This document shows positions 42,210 through 52,120 of a DNA stretch of 64,000 nt, piece after piece (the first letter of the stretch is position 1; each line of letters begins with the position of its first letter). Source of the DNA: Mastigias papua (Eukaryota; Cnidaria; Scyphozoa; Rhizostomeae; Mastigiidae). The stretch covers positions 3,249,650-3,313,649 of the forward strand of contig OZ025267.1 in assembly GCA_964019165.1 (NCBI GenBank). Reading direction: 5' to 3'. The notes below the pieces were generated by a model. That model was not told the DNA's origin. It saw only the letters and a list, made by a program, of their open reading frames with translations, and made no database searches. The position numbers and the translations under genes were made by a program.

Positions 42210-42745
42210 ATCTTATTGTATTGTATTGTATTGTATTGTATTGTATTGCATTGCATTGTATTGTATTGTATTGTATTGCATTATATTGTATTGAGGGCCC
42301 CTTGAAAGTCAGCATTTGCTGAAGGGTTACCCTCCTAAAAAATGTGATATCAAATCAAATCAAAACAGGTAAGTAGTGTGGTATCATCTGCGTAGTTGCA
42401 GATGTCAGTTTTCTCAATATGAAAATAGAGGTCAATAGAATATACTGAAGAACATTGGTCCAAGGACAGTCCTCTATGGAACACCCGAAGCTACTCTTTT
42501 CCAAGAGCCGAAGGAACCATTGTTACTTACTCTTTGTTCTCTGCCATGTAAATAGTTGCAAATAGCTGTTAATGCTTCATGACTAAGAACGTATGTTTCC
42601 AGTTTGGCTATTAGCAGGTCATGCTTCAAGCAATCAAATGCCTTATACAAATCTAGAAACTAGCTCTTGCTTTCCATCCTCTATCGAGATAGATTATCCA
42701 TCATTTTTCTAGTAGACGTGGAAGAGCCTGTTTGAGTGCTGAAAC
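42210..42745 (-). mobile_element. 5'-truncated LINE with (ATACA)n tail
   Basis: Minus-strand order: broken reverse transcriptase (42730 to 42375), short 3' UTR with TGATTTGATTTGATATCAC and AGGGTAACCCTTCAGC, then an ATACA/ATGCA pentamer tail (42294-42215). This is a typical dead non-LTR insertion. The 3' UTR words recur at 22605-22680. Confidence 0.75.
42375..42730 (-). pseudogene. Reverse transcriptase fragment (CR1/jockey-like)
   Basis: Minus-strand translation shows LDLYKAFDCLKHDLL (RT motif A, usually a DxxKAFD pattern), then a VASGVP-stop-RTVLGPMFF stretch (usually GVPQGSILGPLLF), and ICNYADDTTLL, the YADD catalytic box. There are at least two in-frame stops, so it is inactive. Only about 120 residues of the RT remain. 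Confidence 0.8.
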
Positions 42746-44146
42746 CCAGTCTGTAACCATAAAATAGTGGGGATGAAATAAACTGTAAGTGGGTGCTGGA
42801 CGAAAGGTAGACCCAGACCTCCGAAACTATATGATCTCTCGTCACGATAATTTATGCACATAACAATAATTGTGCGAAGTGCCAATCTGCGCATCTGAAA
42901 TATTTTATTCCTTTTGGCCTACGTTATTGGATTGCCTGCTAAAATATTTTACATGGCTGTACACCAAGGCACTGGTAAGCGCCCCTCTATTCGAAATATT
43001 TCTCTCACGATCATATTTTCATCGTAGGAAGTGAAAATTTTCAGGGTAGAATCATGTTTCTTGCCTTGTGTCCTAGATTCTATTGCAATCGTGAAGTTTG
43101 TGACGTAATTTCGCATACGTGTTTTTTCCTCCTTCAAACTGAGATGTTATTGTTTTGTTTCTGTTTCGGAACTCCCACCTTAGGCGGATGACAACAGTGA
43201 ATGAGCTGTAGAATTTGATTTATAAGTTATCAGCATCTTTTAGATGCTTGTTAGTAAGAGACTATTACTTTTCAACATCTTTAGTCCAGTGCTCTTCCTC
43301 CATCCATCGGCTAGGTTAGGCCCTGTCATAGTGTTATACAATAACATAAGCTGTTCGATTTGCCGGCAAAACCACTGTGGTGTTGACATGACAGTAAAGT
43401 GCCGTTGCCGCTATACCACAGCATTATTAAACGATCATCTAAGCTATACCATAGGCCTAGCACAAGTTTGCCATCTCTGTTTTGTAGCCTTATGGTGTTT
43501 TTCTACACATGCTGGTTGTTACAACGCATAAAACCCGGAGATGTTGTATCGATTTTGTGGATTTTTTAGACGTCCTGATAACAGATTTACATAAGGATTC
43601 GCCCTGGTTGCGCAATCTTCAACCATTTCGAATTTGCTGTGGATTGACTTGGGCTTCTTAAGGGATATATCTGATCTAGATGCGAAATCAACTTGGACTG
43701 GGAGATTGAGCAATAGACGATTTGAATACTTTTTGTACAAAATATTGTAAATTCTAGACTATATTTCATAAATATTGTGAAGGCATATCTATCTGCTCAG
43801 GGAAGACTCACTGGCAGCTCTTTTTGTATAGACAAGAGGGCACATGCCATAACCATGTGATCAAGTTTCAAGATAGCATAGTTAAAGAACATTATCAATT
43901 GGACTGCTAAACACAATTGGTATAGATTTTCAACTGGCTTTGTCTGATAGCTTTTCTCACTAATGTTAATTAATGCAGACATTTTGCTGCATTACATATT
44001 TCCCACATATCTTCATAGATTCATTTGCCTGAGCTCATGTATATGCAATATATATACCTTAACTATGAAAATAACTCTGGTACCCCAAAAATATAAATTA
44101 TTTTTTAGAATGGAGTTTTTTGGTTATACTTTTTTTTATTTTTAAG

Positions 44147-47100
44147 GTGCTCCTCCTGTCCTTGCATATAATGCAAATTCAGATAGAGGCTGGAATGATC
44201 CCCCCACCCTGGCATTTGCTGCAACACAGAGTTCCTCAACTCCAAGAAAGAGGCTTGATTTGAGGAAGAGAGTTGCACATGATTGTATTACTGGATCATC
44301 AGGTTTAAATACAGGTAATTTATTAGATTCATATTGTTTATCTGCATAGTTTACATGTCTCCTTTTTGTAGATACTTATTAAACATTGGTACTTGCTGAA
44401 TGTTATTCATTTGTGAATCCAGTGAGGAATGTATGTCCTTTATATCAAAGCTCATTTGGAAGTCCTGTTCGGCTACATCATAATTCTCTGCAATCATTTT
44501 CATAAGCTTTATTATCAATATATATTCTAAACATACAAATCTCATTAAAACAGAATAACTTGGTTTTTGGCTTGCCTGGTAACATGAAAAGAAGTAGTAA
44601 TACATACAAAATAAGTACAAAATAGTAGTAAAATGAAAAGAAAAAATATATAGAAATATATTTGTATATAATTTAGAAACTATAGAAAGTAGATATTGAT
44701 TAGTCATTGGGAAGCGCAGCTTTAGGATAAACTTCAGTACCAAGATTACAGCAGGGAACAGAGACATTTCTTCATCCTGATATTTATATTAATGGCATAT
44801 TCATGTATTAAAGTTACGACATATCCAGTAATTTAATCTAGTGATATATCCGGGGACTAAAAATTTCAACTCAAGCGAGAGTCATCTTCAGTAGTGAATA
44901 AGCCAGGGAGAGATAGATTTTAAATACACTGGGTACAAAAAAAGGGATCTGAAATAAATGGAAATGATGTGTAGTTCTAGGTGGATAAGGTCATGTAGAT
45001 ATTGATGTAAAAAGTAGAAATGTAACAAATAACATTGGTAAGTAATAGGTAGGGAGTTCTCAGTTAGCCTATGGTTTGTTAAGCATATAGGAGATATAGT
45101 TAAATAATACAGATACTAATTTTACTTAGTGTCATGATGGTATGGTTCAGGTTCTTCTGTGAAAATCAGGATCATTGCATATTTAGAGAAAAGCACTGCA
45201 GGTTTTTCCAAAGATTCTGAGAAAACTGATATATATTTACAAATTTCATTTTGTGATTATTTGGCCATAATTCAAGCTCAAGATTTTTGGTATTATATTA
45301 GTAATTAACAGTTATCAGGAATCTGAGCCTGGCTTTTAGTCTTTGTTAATTCTTAAATTTTGGCAATTTTGAATTTCAATATTCATACAGAGTTAATCCC
45401 TATAAACAAAAGAGTACATAGATGTTGTATTTCTTTTATTTTTAGGAATGGCAAATCTATCACTCAATACACATCATCCACCTACAAATGTACATGGCCA
45501 ACAAAATACCTATCATCACAATCAGAATTTCACAAAAATGAGTTCTCCCCCCATTAATGGGACTATTGTACCACCTGCTGGGAGTAGTGCAATGACTCAA
45601 CCCAATTTTAACTCACAGACTCAGAATTATTACTCACCAGCAATGAACAGACACCTTTCTATTCCACACTATGGAGCAGATCAAACACCGCTGGTTCCAG
45701 GCTCAATGACTCCACCAGTTTACTCTTTTCATGGGAGTGCACATCACATGTCTCATGCTTCAAGCATGCCTAATTTACAGCATCTCCAAATGGAAGATAC
45801 AAGTTCTGTCTCACAGACTGGCCAAGGTTCACATACTCCACTTTTCAACATCAATCCCCCATTTCAAACATCTTCAACAGTTGGGGAACCATCTACCACT
45901 GCATCTACAAGCACTGACTCTACCCATGTGGGTAAGCCATTGTTTTGTCTGGACTCACAAGCTACCCAGCCAGTTTTAACTAGCCCACTTAATGACTACC
46001 AAAAAACTACAGCTTCATGTGGAATAGTTCAACCATCTATTAATGCAGTAAATTCTGAACAAATCATGATGAATAGAACAATGCCATCATTATCAACATC
46101 AGATAATTTAGACTTATCACATCATGTTCGCAGCAATTCAGTGCCAGATATTATGCCACATACAGATAGGCTAGGTACACCTCCAGCAAGTCTTGGAGCT
46201 CCACCCACTGAAGGCTACTACACAAGGTCCTTATCACCTAATTCATCAAGACAGAAGACTCCATCACCCGTAATGAAGGAAAGGGGTGTACCAAATGATG
46301 ATAAGCTGCCAACACAGAGTAAGAGCATCAATTACCATGATGTGATGGACAAGCTAAACTTTTCTCTTGATAAATGCTCAAACACTCTTGAGAAAAAGGC
46401 TTATGATGATGTGAAAAAGAAACTTGACATTTTAGAATGCCAGTGGAGTAATGATAATCTCTCAATAAATGTCAGAGATATGTTGGCATCCCTGGCATCA
46501 GGTAAATTTTTTCTTTATTTTTTAACTTTGCAAAATATATATTTGTGACTATGTTGCTTGTAGCATGGTAAATAACCTTTTACCTTTTGCCATTCAAATA
46601 AAGTGACTTTTGCCAAATATTTGCATACCAGTAGATCATGTCTCAAGAGTTAACTGAGTCATTTGTTCTATTGTTTAGAGCAGTGTTTCCTACTAACCAC
46701 TGTACTATGGCACATTAGTGTGCTGTAAGTGATCATCAGGTGTGCTGTGGAAAAATGTCCAACCTCACAGGCTTGGTCAAGAAATGCAAAGAAATGTTTC
46801 TTCTTATGTCTGTTGATTTGGGAGCATGCCTCAACAGACAGGTAGAATGTTCTAATGTACTAGATGGCAACATTTGGCGAATTATCTGCCACTGTTCAAA
46901 CAGCAGAATAACTAGTGATACCCTGAGTGAAGCATTGTGTGAGATGGTGTGCCATTTCAGTTTTTTAAAGTAAATTGCAGGCAATGGTTCAAAGAAGGTT
47001 GGGAATCCATAGTTTAGAGTTTCATGCAAATGTATATACATATATATTCCACTCATAATATTCTGCTTATTGATAAGTATGAAACTTATTTTTCACTTTT

Positions 47101-48113
47101 ATATTCAGCAATGACAGATGGCAATTTTGAAGAAGCTTATAGGATTCATCAATCTCTCATGGTAGATTATTCAAGTGAGGTAAAGAATTACACCATCAGT
47201 AGATCAAGTTCACATATTTTTCAGGGTCTTGGCTTCTCTTCCCAATATCTCAACAAAACCAACATGTTCCGTGCATGATATCTAGCTAAGATGATATGTT
47301 TTGTGGGGGGTTTTCTTGATTTTTTTATCTATATTCACAGTTGATTCAAACAAACTAGTTTTTTTTACAACTTTTGCAATTTTATTGCATTCCTTACTTT
47401 TTTATCAGAGTGTATACAAGAACCTCAAAATAAAATTCCCTTACTTTTCTTTGACTTTTCCTTTACACTTCTTTAAAATCAATTATTAGTTATTTTCCCT
47501 GACCATTTTCCCCCCAACTACTCAACTTTGCAATGATGCAATCAAATCATCATAGCAAAATCTAGCCAGCTCAGTGGCTTGGCAATGCTTATTTGTTACA
47601 GAAGTATAGAGTTAGCCTTTAAAGGAATACAGCTTCCATAAGTTAATTAGACTTTCACAAACAGGCAAATTATAATAAGCAAAAGTATATCAGAGAGTTT
47701 CTTTAGTGTCATGTTCTACTGAGAATCCCCCAGAAGAAGATTCAAAGTTTTCTAGGACTTCTAGCCTTTTGAGATCCTGTACAAATCCTTTTTGATGTGA
47801 AATGTAAATCTGCACGTAATACCTAAATAGATTCCGTCTTTCATATTGAACAAAAGCTAAAACTCATTCCCCAGCCACATGCTTGAAGTTAGCTTGATCA
47901 TAATCACAATTTCAAAAATAACTAGGTATCACATGTCTGAACTTTATTTCACAAGTTCTCCTCCCATAAGTTGATCATCACCATGTATAAATAATATCTG
48001 TATATGCCTCTTTCATTTTATCCTAGAGTCATCCTTTTAAAAACTTACTTTTTCTCTAGGTTAGTCAGTGGATGATTGGTATCAAGAAATTAATAGCTGC
48101 TTCAAAAGCATAG
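44147..48113 (+). CDS. SRA1: SRA1 (steroid receptor RNA activator 1) homologue, first exon not found
   Basis: Family protein linked to nuclear-receptor coactivation and RNA; its C-terminal helical bundle is the conserved part. Exons: 44147-44314 (APPVLAYNANSDRGWNDPPT, with the family's RGWNDPP signature, then RKRLDLRKRVA), 45446-46501, 47109-47179 (AMTDGNFEEAYRIHQSLMVD), 48060-48113 (VSQWMIGIKKLIAASKA, stop TAG). Phases agree throughout. About 449 residues are visible against 236 in human; the excess is a Pro/Ser/His-rich linker in the second exon. The exon at 44147 starts in phase 1 after a TTTTTAAG acceptor, so a short 5' exon with the start codon is missing. SEC31 has a related C-terminal fold, but RGWNDPP and the short tail identify SRA1. 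Confidence 0.92.
44859..44891 (-). other. CTGAAGA-hairpin-GAAAT motif
   Basis: On the minus strand CTGAAGA, one extra T, stem GACTC/GAGTT with a TCGCTT loop, then GAAAT. Same layout as 19894-19926, including the extra T. Hammerhead-core-like, probably part of a retroelement end. It lies in the SRA1 intron before the long exon. Confidence 0.35.
45446..46501 (+). other. SRA1 long exon: disordered linker plus start of SRA1 domain
   Basis: 1056 nt. Residues 1 to ~285 of the exon are rich in P, S, T, H, N and Q with MTPPVY, SPNSSRQKTPSP and similar proline-directed kinase-like sites. The last ~65 residues (YHDVMDKLNFSLDKCSNTLE, KKLDILECQWSNDNLSINV) are the first helices of the SRA1 domain. Confidence 0.9.
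46681..47011. mobile_element. hAT-like MITE with 8-bp TSD GTTTAGAG
   Basis: Left end CAGTGTTTCCTACTAACC, right end GGTTGGGAATCCATA, an imperfect inverted pair. Flanked by identical GTTTAGAG octamers (46673-46680 and 47012-47019). 331 bp, entirely within the SRA1 intron 46502-47108. The ORFs over it on both strands are not genes. Confidence 0.85.
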
Positions 48114-48430
48114 AGACAAAACAATATGGAGCTCTGCTTCACGCATAGAAATTATGGCCATTTGTATAGAGAGCATATAAATATAAAATTCAATATTCCT
48201 TGTCAATTTATTACTTTTTGTGATATCTTTTTGAGAAAAATGAAGCATAAAATAGTTCTGTTCTTTCTCACAAAGATGGTAAAATATCTTGTAGCCCAGG
48301 GACAATTTGATACTGAGTTCTTCTTTCTCCTTAATGACATTCACAATGCTTAGCGAATGACTGTGTTTAACAAAGTGTAATGCAAACACACTGACTTGCT
48401 CAAGTGCACATATATGCAATCCAGAGTCAT
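48114..48430. other. Convergent 3' gap, SRA1 and CEBPZOS
   Basis: Only 317 bp separate the SRA1 stop (plus) and the CEBPZOS stop (minus), so the two 3' UTRs must be short or overlap. Nothing else was seen apart from small ORFs without support. Confidence 0.6.
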
Positions 48431-49714
48431 CTATGAGTCAATACCCCACATCTGATAATCCATTTCTTTGGTTCCAGTTATACCCATAACTTCAGTGCTT
48501 TTGTAAAATCCTGTGAAGTTAAAGTTGCAAATTTTGTGACACTGAATTTCTCATTTATAAGCTGTAGTATCGAAGATAGCATTGTCTGGAGATTGTATCA
48601 TTTTGAATTTATCTACTGAATTTCAATTTTAGTTGTTTATGGAAAATGGAATGAGGCTACATTATATATAATTATTTTGAAAACTAAAGTTTTTGTAGAC
48701 TCACCAGAGAGAACTGTTGGGTAGTTCTTGTGCATCCAAAGACGATAATCTAAGATGAAATACTTCACATCAATATCATATCACAGTTATTCATTTTCAA
48801 ATATTCCCAATATTTGAAACTGAAAAATGTGACAAAGTTTTGTTATACCCAATGAAAGGGATTTCACTACTTAGCTACACTTGTATGCCAGGTAGCATCA
48901 ACAATGACCCCTCATTAGTTGCATTTCCAGCTGTCGAAGCAACTGCAACTCTTCTAAGTTTTGCAATGTTCAAGATAGGTAATGTCTGAGATGCATGTAC
49001 TGAAGCCTAGTCAGTAGCAGAGTAGGTGCAATATTGCCAAACTATGGGGATGCCTGTGGGAAATATGATCCAGTCCAGCTGGTACACTTCCTCCATGTTA
49101 GCCTATAATCTTTAACGCCATGGTTGTGCTGTTTGATGCCATTAAAGGGATTTGAAGCATTTCAAAGTTTGGTGGCGCGGCACAGAAGGGGTTCTAGTTA
49201 TTGCAAAAACAGTACTTTCCCAGACCTGTAGCCAGGGGGGTTGGGGGCAAGGTCCCCTGGACTTGTGAGATTTGACTCTGTGCCTCCCCCAAAGACATAA
49301 ATTATATAGATGTAAGTGTTATTTGCTGTGCCCCCTTAATTTGAGAATTCAAGCCGGCTACGGGCCTGTACTTTCCTTAAACTACCGTTAAGGAACAAGC
49401 GGACAGTCGCCGCTTTTCGATATAAAGAGGAGGGCCTAGTCTGCATTCAGGAAGAGTAACCAGAAATCCTGAATTTGTTGTACACCGGCTCATTTCACAA
49501 CATACTAAGTAAAATATGGTACCTCATGAACAAATCTAACATATTCTGTAATTTTGATAAATAAGGAGCAGCTATACGATAAAGCAATTTCAACCAGTAC
49601 ACTTCTGCTTATACCTTGATTCGTATTCATTTGATGCCACACTCTGTAAGATCCGATTAAAAACACTACTTCACCAACAATCAACCCTTTAACGACAAGT
49701 TTTCGTGTAGCCAT
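48431..49714 (-). CDS. CEBPZOS: CEBPZOS-like mitochondrial small membrane protein, complete
   Basis: Three exons: 49615-49714, 48705-48749, 48431-48510; 225 nt, 74 residues plus stop (human CEBPZOS 80). Exon 1 gives MATRKLVVKGLIVGEVVFLI then GSYRVWHQMNTNQ: a short basic start and one hydrophobic segment (~residues 9-25), as in the family. Exon 2 gives DYRLWMHKNYPTVLSG. Exon 3 gives FYKSTEVMGITGTKEMDYQM then WGIDS-stop; YKSTE is the most family-like block. Both introns are phase 1 with clean GT/AG ends. Function in the family is poorly known; localisation to mitochondria is from established annotation, not from this sequence. The gene is too small to stand out by ORF length. Intron 1 contains a hAT-like MITE. 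Confidence 0.87.
49221..49368. mobile_element. hAT-like MITE with 8-bp TSD TACTTTCC
   Basis: Left end CAGACCTGTAGCCAGG, right end CCGGCTACGGGCCTG. Flanked by identical TACTTTCC octamers (49213-49220 and 49369-49376). 148 bp and GC rich compared with its surroundings. It lies in intron 1 of the CEBPZOS-like gene. Confidence 0.9.
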
Positions 49715-52120
49715 GTTGAATGGGCAGCTCGCCCTGATTTATACACGACCTCGATTTCACAGAGAGTATTCACCACGGTATTCACTCGATAAGTTGTCAG
49801 GTGTAATCAGCTGATTACTGAGTCCAAGTAAATAACATGTGGAGTCTTCTTTTTTTAAAGTACTGCTTTCCAACGTAAATACAGTTACGATGACTGGAAT
49901 ACTGGCTAAATCTATAACTTAAGACGTTACATATATGACTCAGGTTCAATTGATCAGGAGATAATATATAATAAATAGCTATTCGCAAAATGAAACAAGG
50001 TGATATTTAGTACTTTAATAAAATAGATCGTAAATTTGGATTAATATATGCATTGATTACTTTAAACATAGAATAGTAGATCTAGAACAGTTTTTATTTG
50101 TTTAGTTGATCATTATTTATCTGTTGCATCCATTCTTGTTTGTTGTTTTTAGACAGTTTTACCTTAAACCATGTTCGTTTAGGTTTTGTTATTCTTCAAT
50201 TGCTGTTTTTACCTATGCTATGTAAACATAGAAATAAATGTATATTGTGCGTAGGCTATTCATAGAAATAAAAATCTGAAATGCAATATATTACCAGAGA
50301 TAATACTAATTACTTACTTATAACATGAACATTCCAGGGCTCTGAAAAATGCACCATGGCGTAATAATCAAGTCCTGCCTCTTGGTTTATTGTCGTTTTT
50401 AGGGGCTGGAATGGAAATTAGATGCCAAGGGTGCAGGGTACAGAGCTTGGTAGAAGAGCTCTGCAATTTTTTCAGCTCTGTTGCTGGATGATCTTTTAGG
50501 AATTTGCTTGAGTTTTATATAAAGATCGAGCCTTTTCTATGAAAGGTAGAGAGTAAGTGGCACAGCTAGAAAGATGTGTTAGATGAAATGCACTCTAAGG
50601 TATGAAAGAAGCAAATGCACAGGATCCAGTAGCATTAACAGTCTTTAAATTTATGAATAATATAAGAATTATTTATGAATAATATAAGATTATTTAGGCT
50701 CAGCGAAGAGTTAGGTGTTCTAATGAATAAAAAATGTGTTTTGTACAAGGATAAAGCGTCTCCAATGTTGGGAGAATATAAGCAAAGAATGACAAAGCCT
50801 CACGTTAAAGATTTCAATTTCCTGCAATGCATAGGAAAAAGGAGTAAATATAATATGCTAAGAATGATATGCTTACCCCGTGATAAGTGTAGACAAAACA
50901 ATTACTGCTCAATTCCATGAGTTTTGCACACAAACACTTTTTATAATGATATAGTCTATAAGAATATCGAGGCTCAAAAGCACTGAGATTTAGTAATAAA
51001 TATATGCAATTTCTTAAACCACGTATATTCAAATTGAAAACTCAGGCTTTGTATAACGAAATAAATACATTAAAGTTATAAAATCTCTTGCTCTTAAACC
51101 ATCTGAGTCCTGTTCTCATTTCTAGGTGATATTAATATAGGAATTAAACTAACAGAATGCCACAATCATAAATCATTGGTCCTCCAGTTTGCAGCAAAAG
51201 ACGGAAAACCATGAGATACAGGCCCTTGTCAAGACTTCACTTGGGCCACAGCTTTCACACCAGGACAGGTTCTCCTTGGAAATAAGTTAGCTCTACACCA
51301 CTGGTAAAAATTGCTTGGTTTGCGTGTAATTGTTTTACTTAGATTGCTCCTCCTTATTTTCATTGATTCTTTGCATGGTTTGGATCTGTTTATCAATATC
51401 ATTCTCGGGCAAACTACCAAAACAGACATTTTTTAGCTCATAAAGATACCCTTCAGTATGGGCTAAGGTCTGTTCGATATTTTTTTAAGCAAAATATTGG
51501 AATTACGTACATTACTGTTGATGTAAAATGTTCATCGTCTGCATTCAAGCTCAGCGTCTACTTTTTAGAATAATTGCTATTTATATTAGGAATACATTCC
51601 CATGAAATTTATATCTTTCGACTATACTAAAAGTTAGCCAATTCTTAATTTAGTTTAAGAATTTTTTATGTACACATTCATCATGAGCTATATTTCGATA
51701 GTGTATAACCGTATAACTATACGTGTGTGGAATTTCTTAAATGCTGATACTTCGGTTCAGTTCAGAAATAGGAAGGCATATTTGCAATGAGTCGTTATTA
51801 TGTGAATTTTCTACTAACAATGCAAACAAATAGGACAGACGAGCCGATATTGTTTATAGGTCAGCCATCAAAACAAAGCATAACTGTTATTTGGATCATA
51901 ACAAGGTCAACCTGTGTTAACAAGGTTGTTAACAAAAACGTAATCGTCCTCGACCTCGTATGCGTGCAGGTGCAAGTGTTTTCATTAATAACATGGAGGG
52001 AGAGTAGGCACCGTTGATATGATGTTTGTAGGTTATGGACGGCATATCATTTTTCAACAAGGCTTCAAATCATCGTTGCATTTTGTTGCTTGTGGATTAG
52101 TTTGATATAGGTCCATAGTT
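49715..52120. other. Intergenic region between CEBPZOS (minus) and DENND5 (plus)
   Basis: A divergent gap of 2.4 kb that must contain both promoters. No exon is supported. A short direct duplication of TTATGAATAATATAAGA lies at 50651-50697. Around 50925-50990 there is ACTTTTTATAATGATAT with TATAAGAAT, possibly a worn TACAC-family MITE end. Confidence 0.6.

Larger units (their letters stand above)
36303..44146. other. Intergenic region STIM-SRA1, rich in transposons
   Basis: Between the STIM start (minus) and the first SRA1 exon recognised (plus). It contains three TACAC-family MITEs, a partial fourth start at 38781, a 17-bp tandem repeat, a GTACCGGGG TIR element and a decayed LINE. The promoters of both genes and the missing first SRA1 exon should lie here, but I could not place them. 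No other gene is supported. Confidence 0.7.

Noticed and set aside
46736..47056. ORFs of 77 and 106 residues on opposite strands in an SRA1 intron
   Set aside because: Both lie inside the hAT-like MITE with GTTTAGAG duplication.
44147..48113. SEC31 as an alternative identity for the SRA1 gene
   Set aside because: The RGWNDPP block, RKRLDLRKRVA segment and short HQSLMVD...SQWMIGIKKLI ending match SRA1; there is no WD40 or ACE1 sequence.
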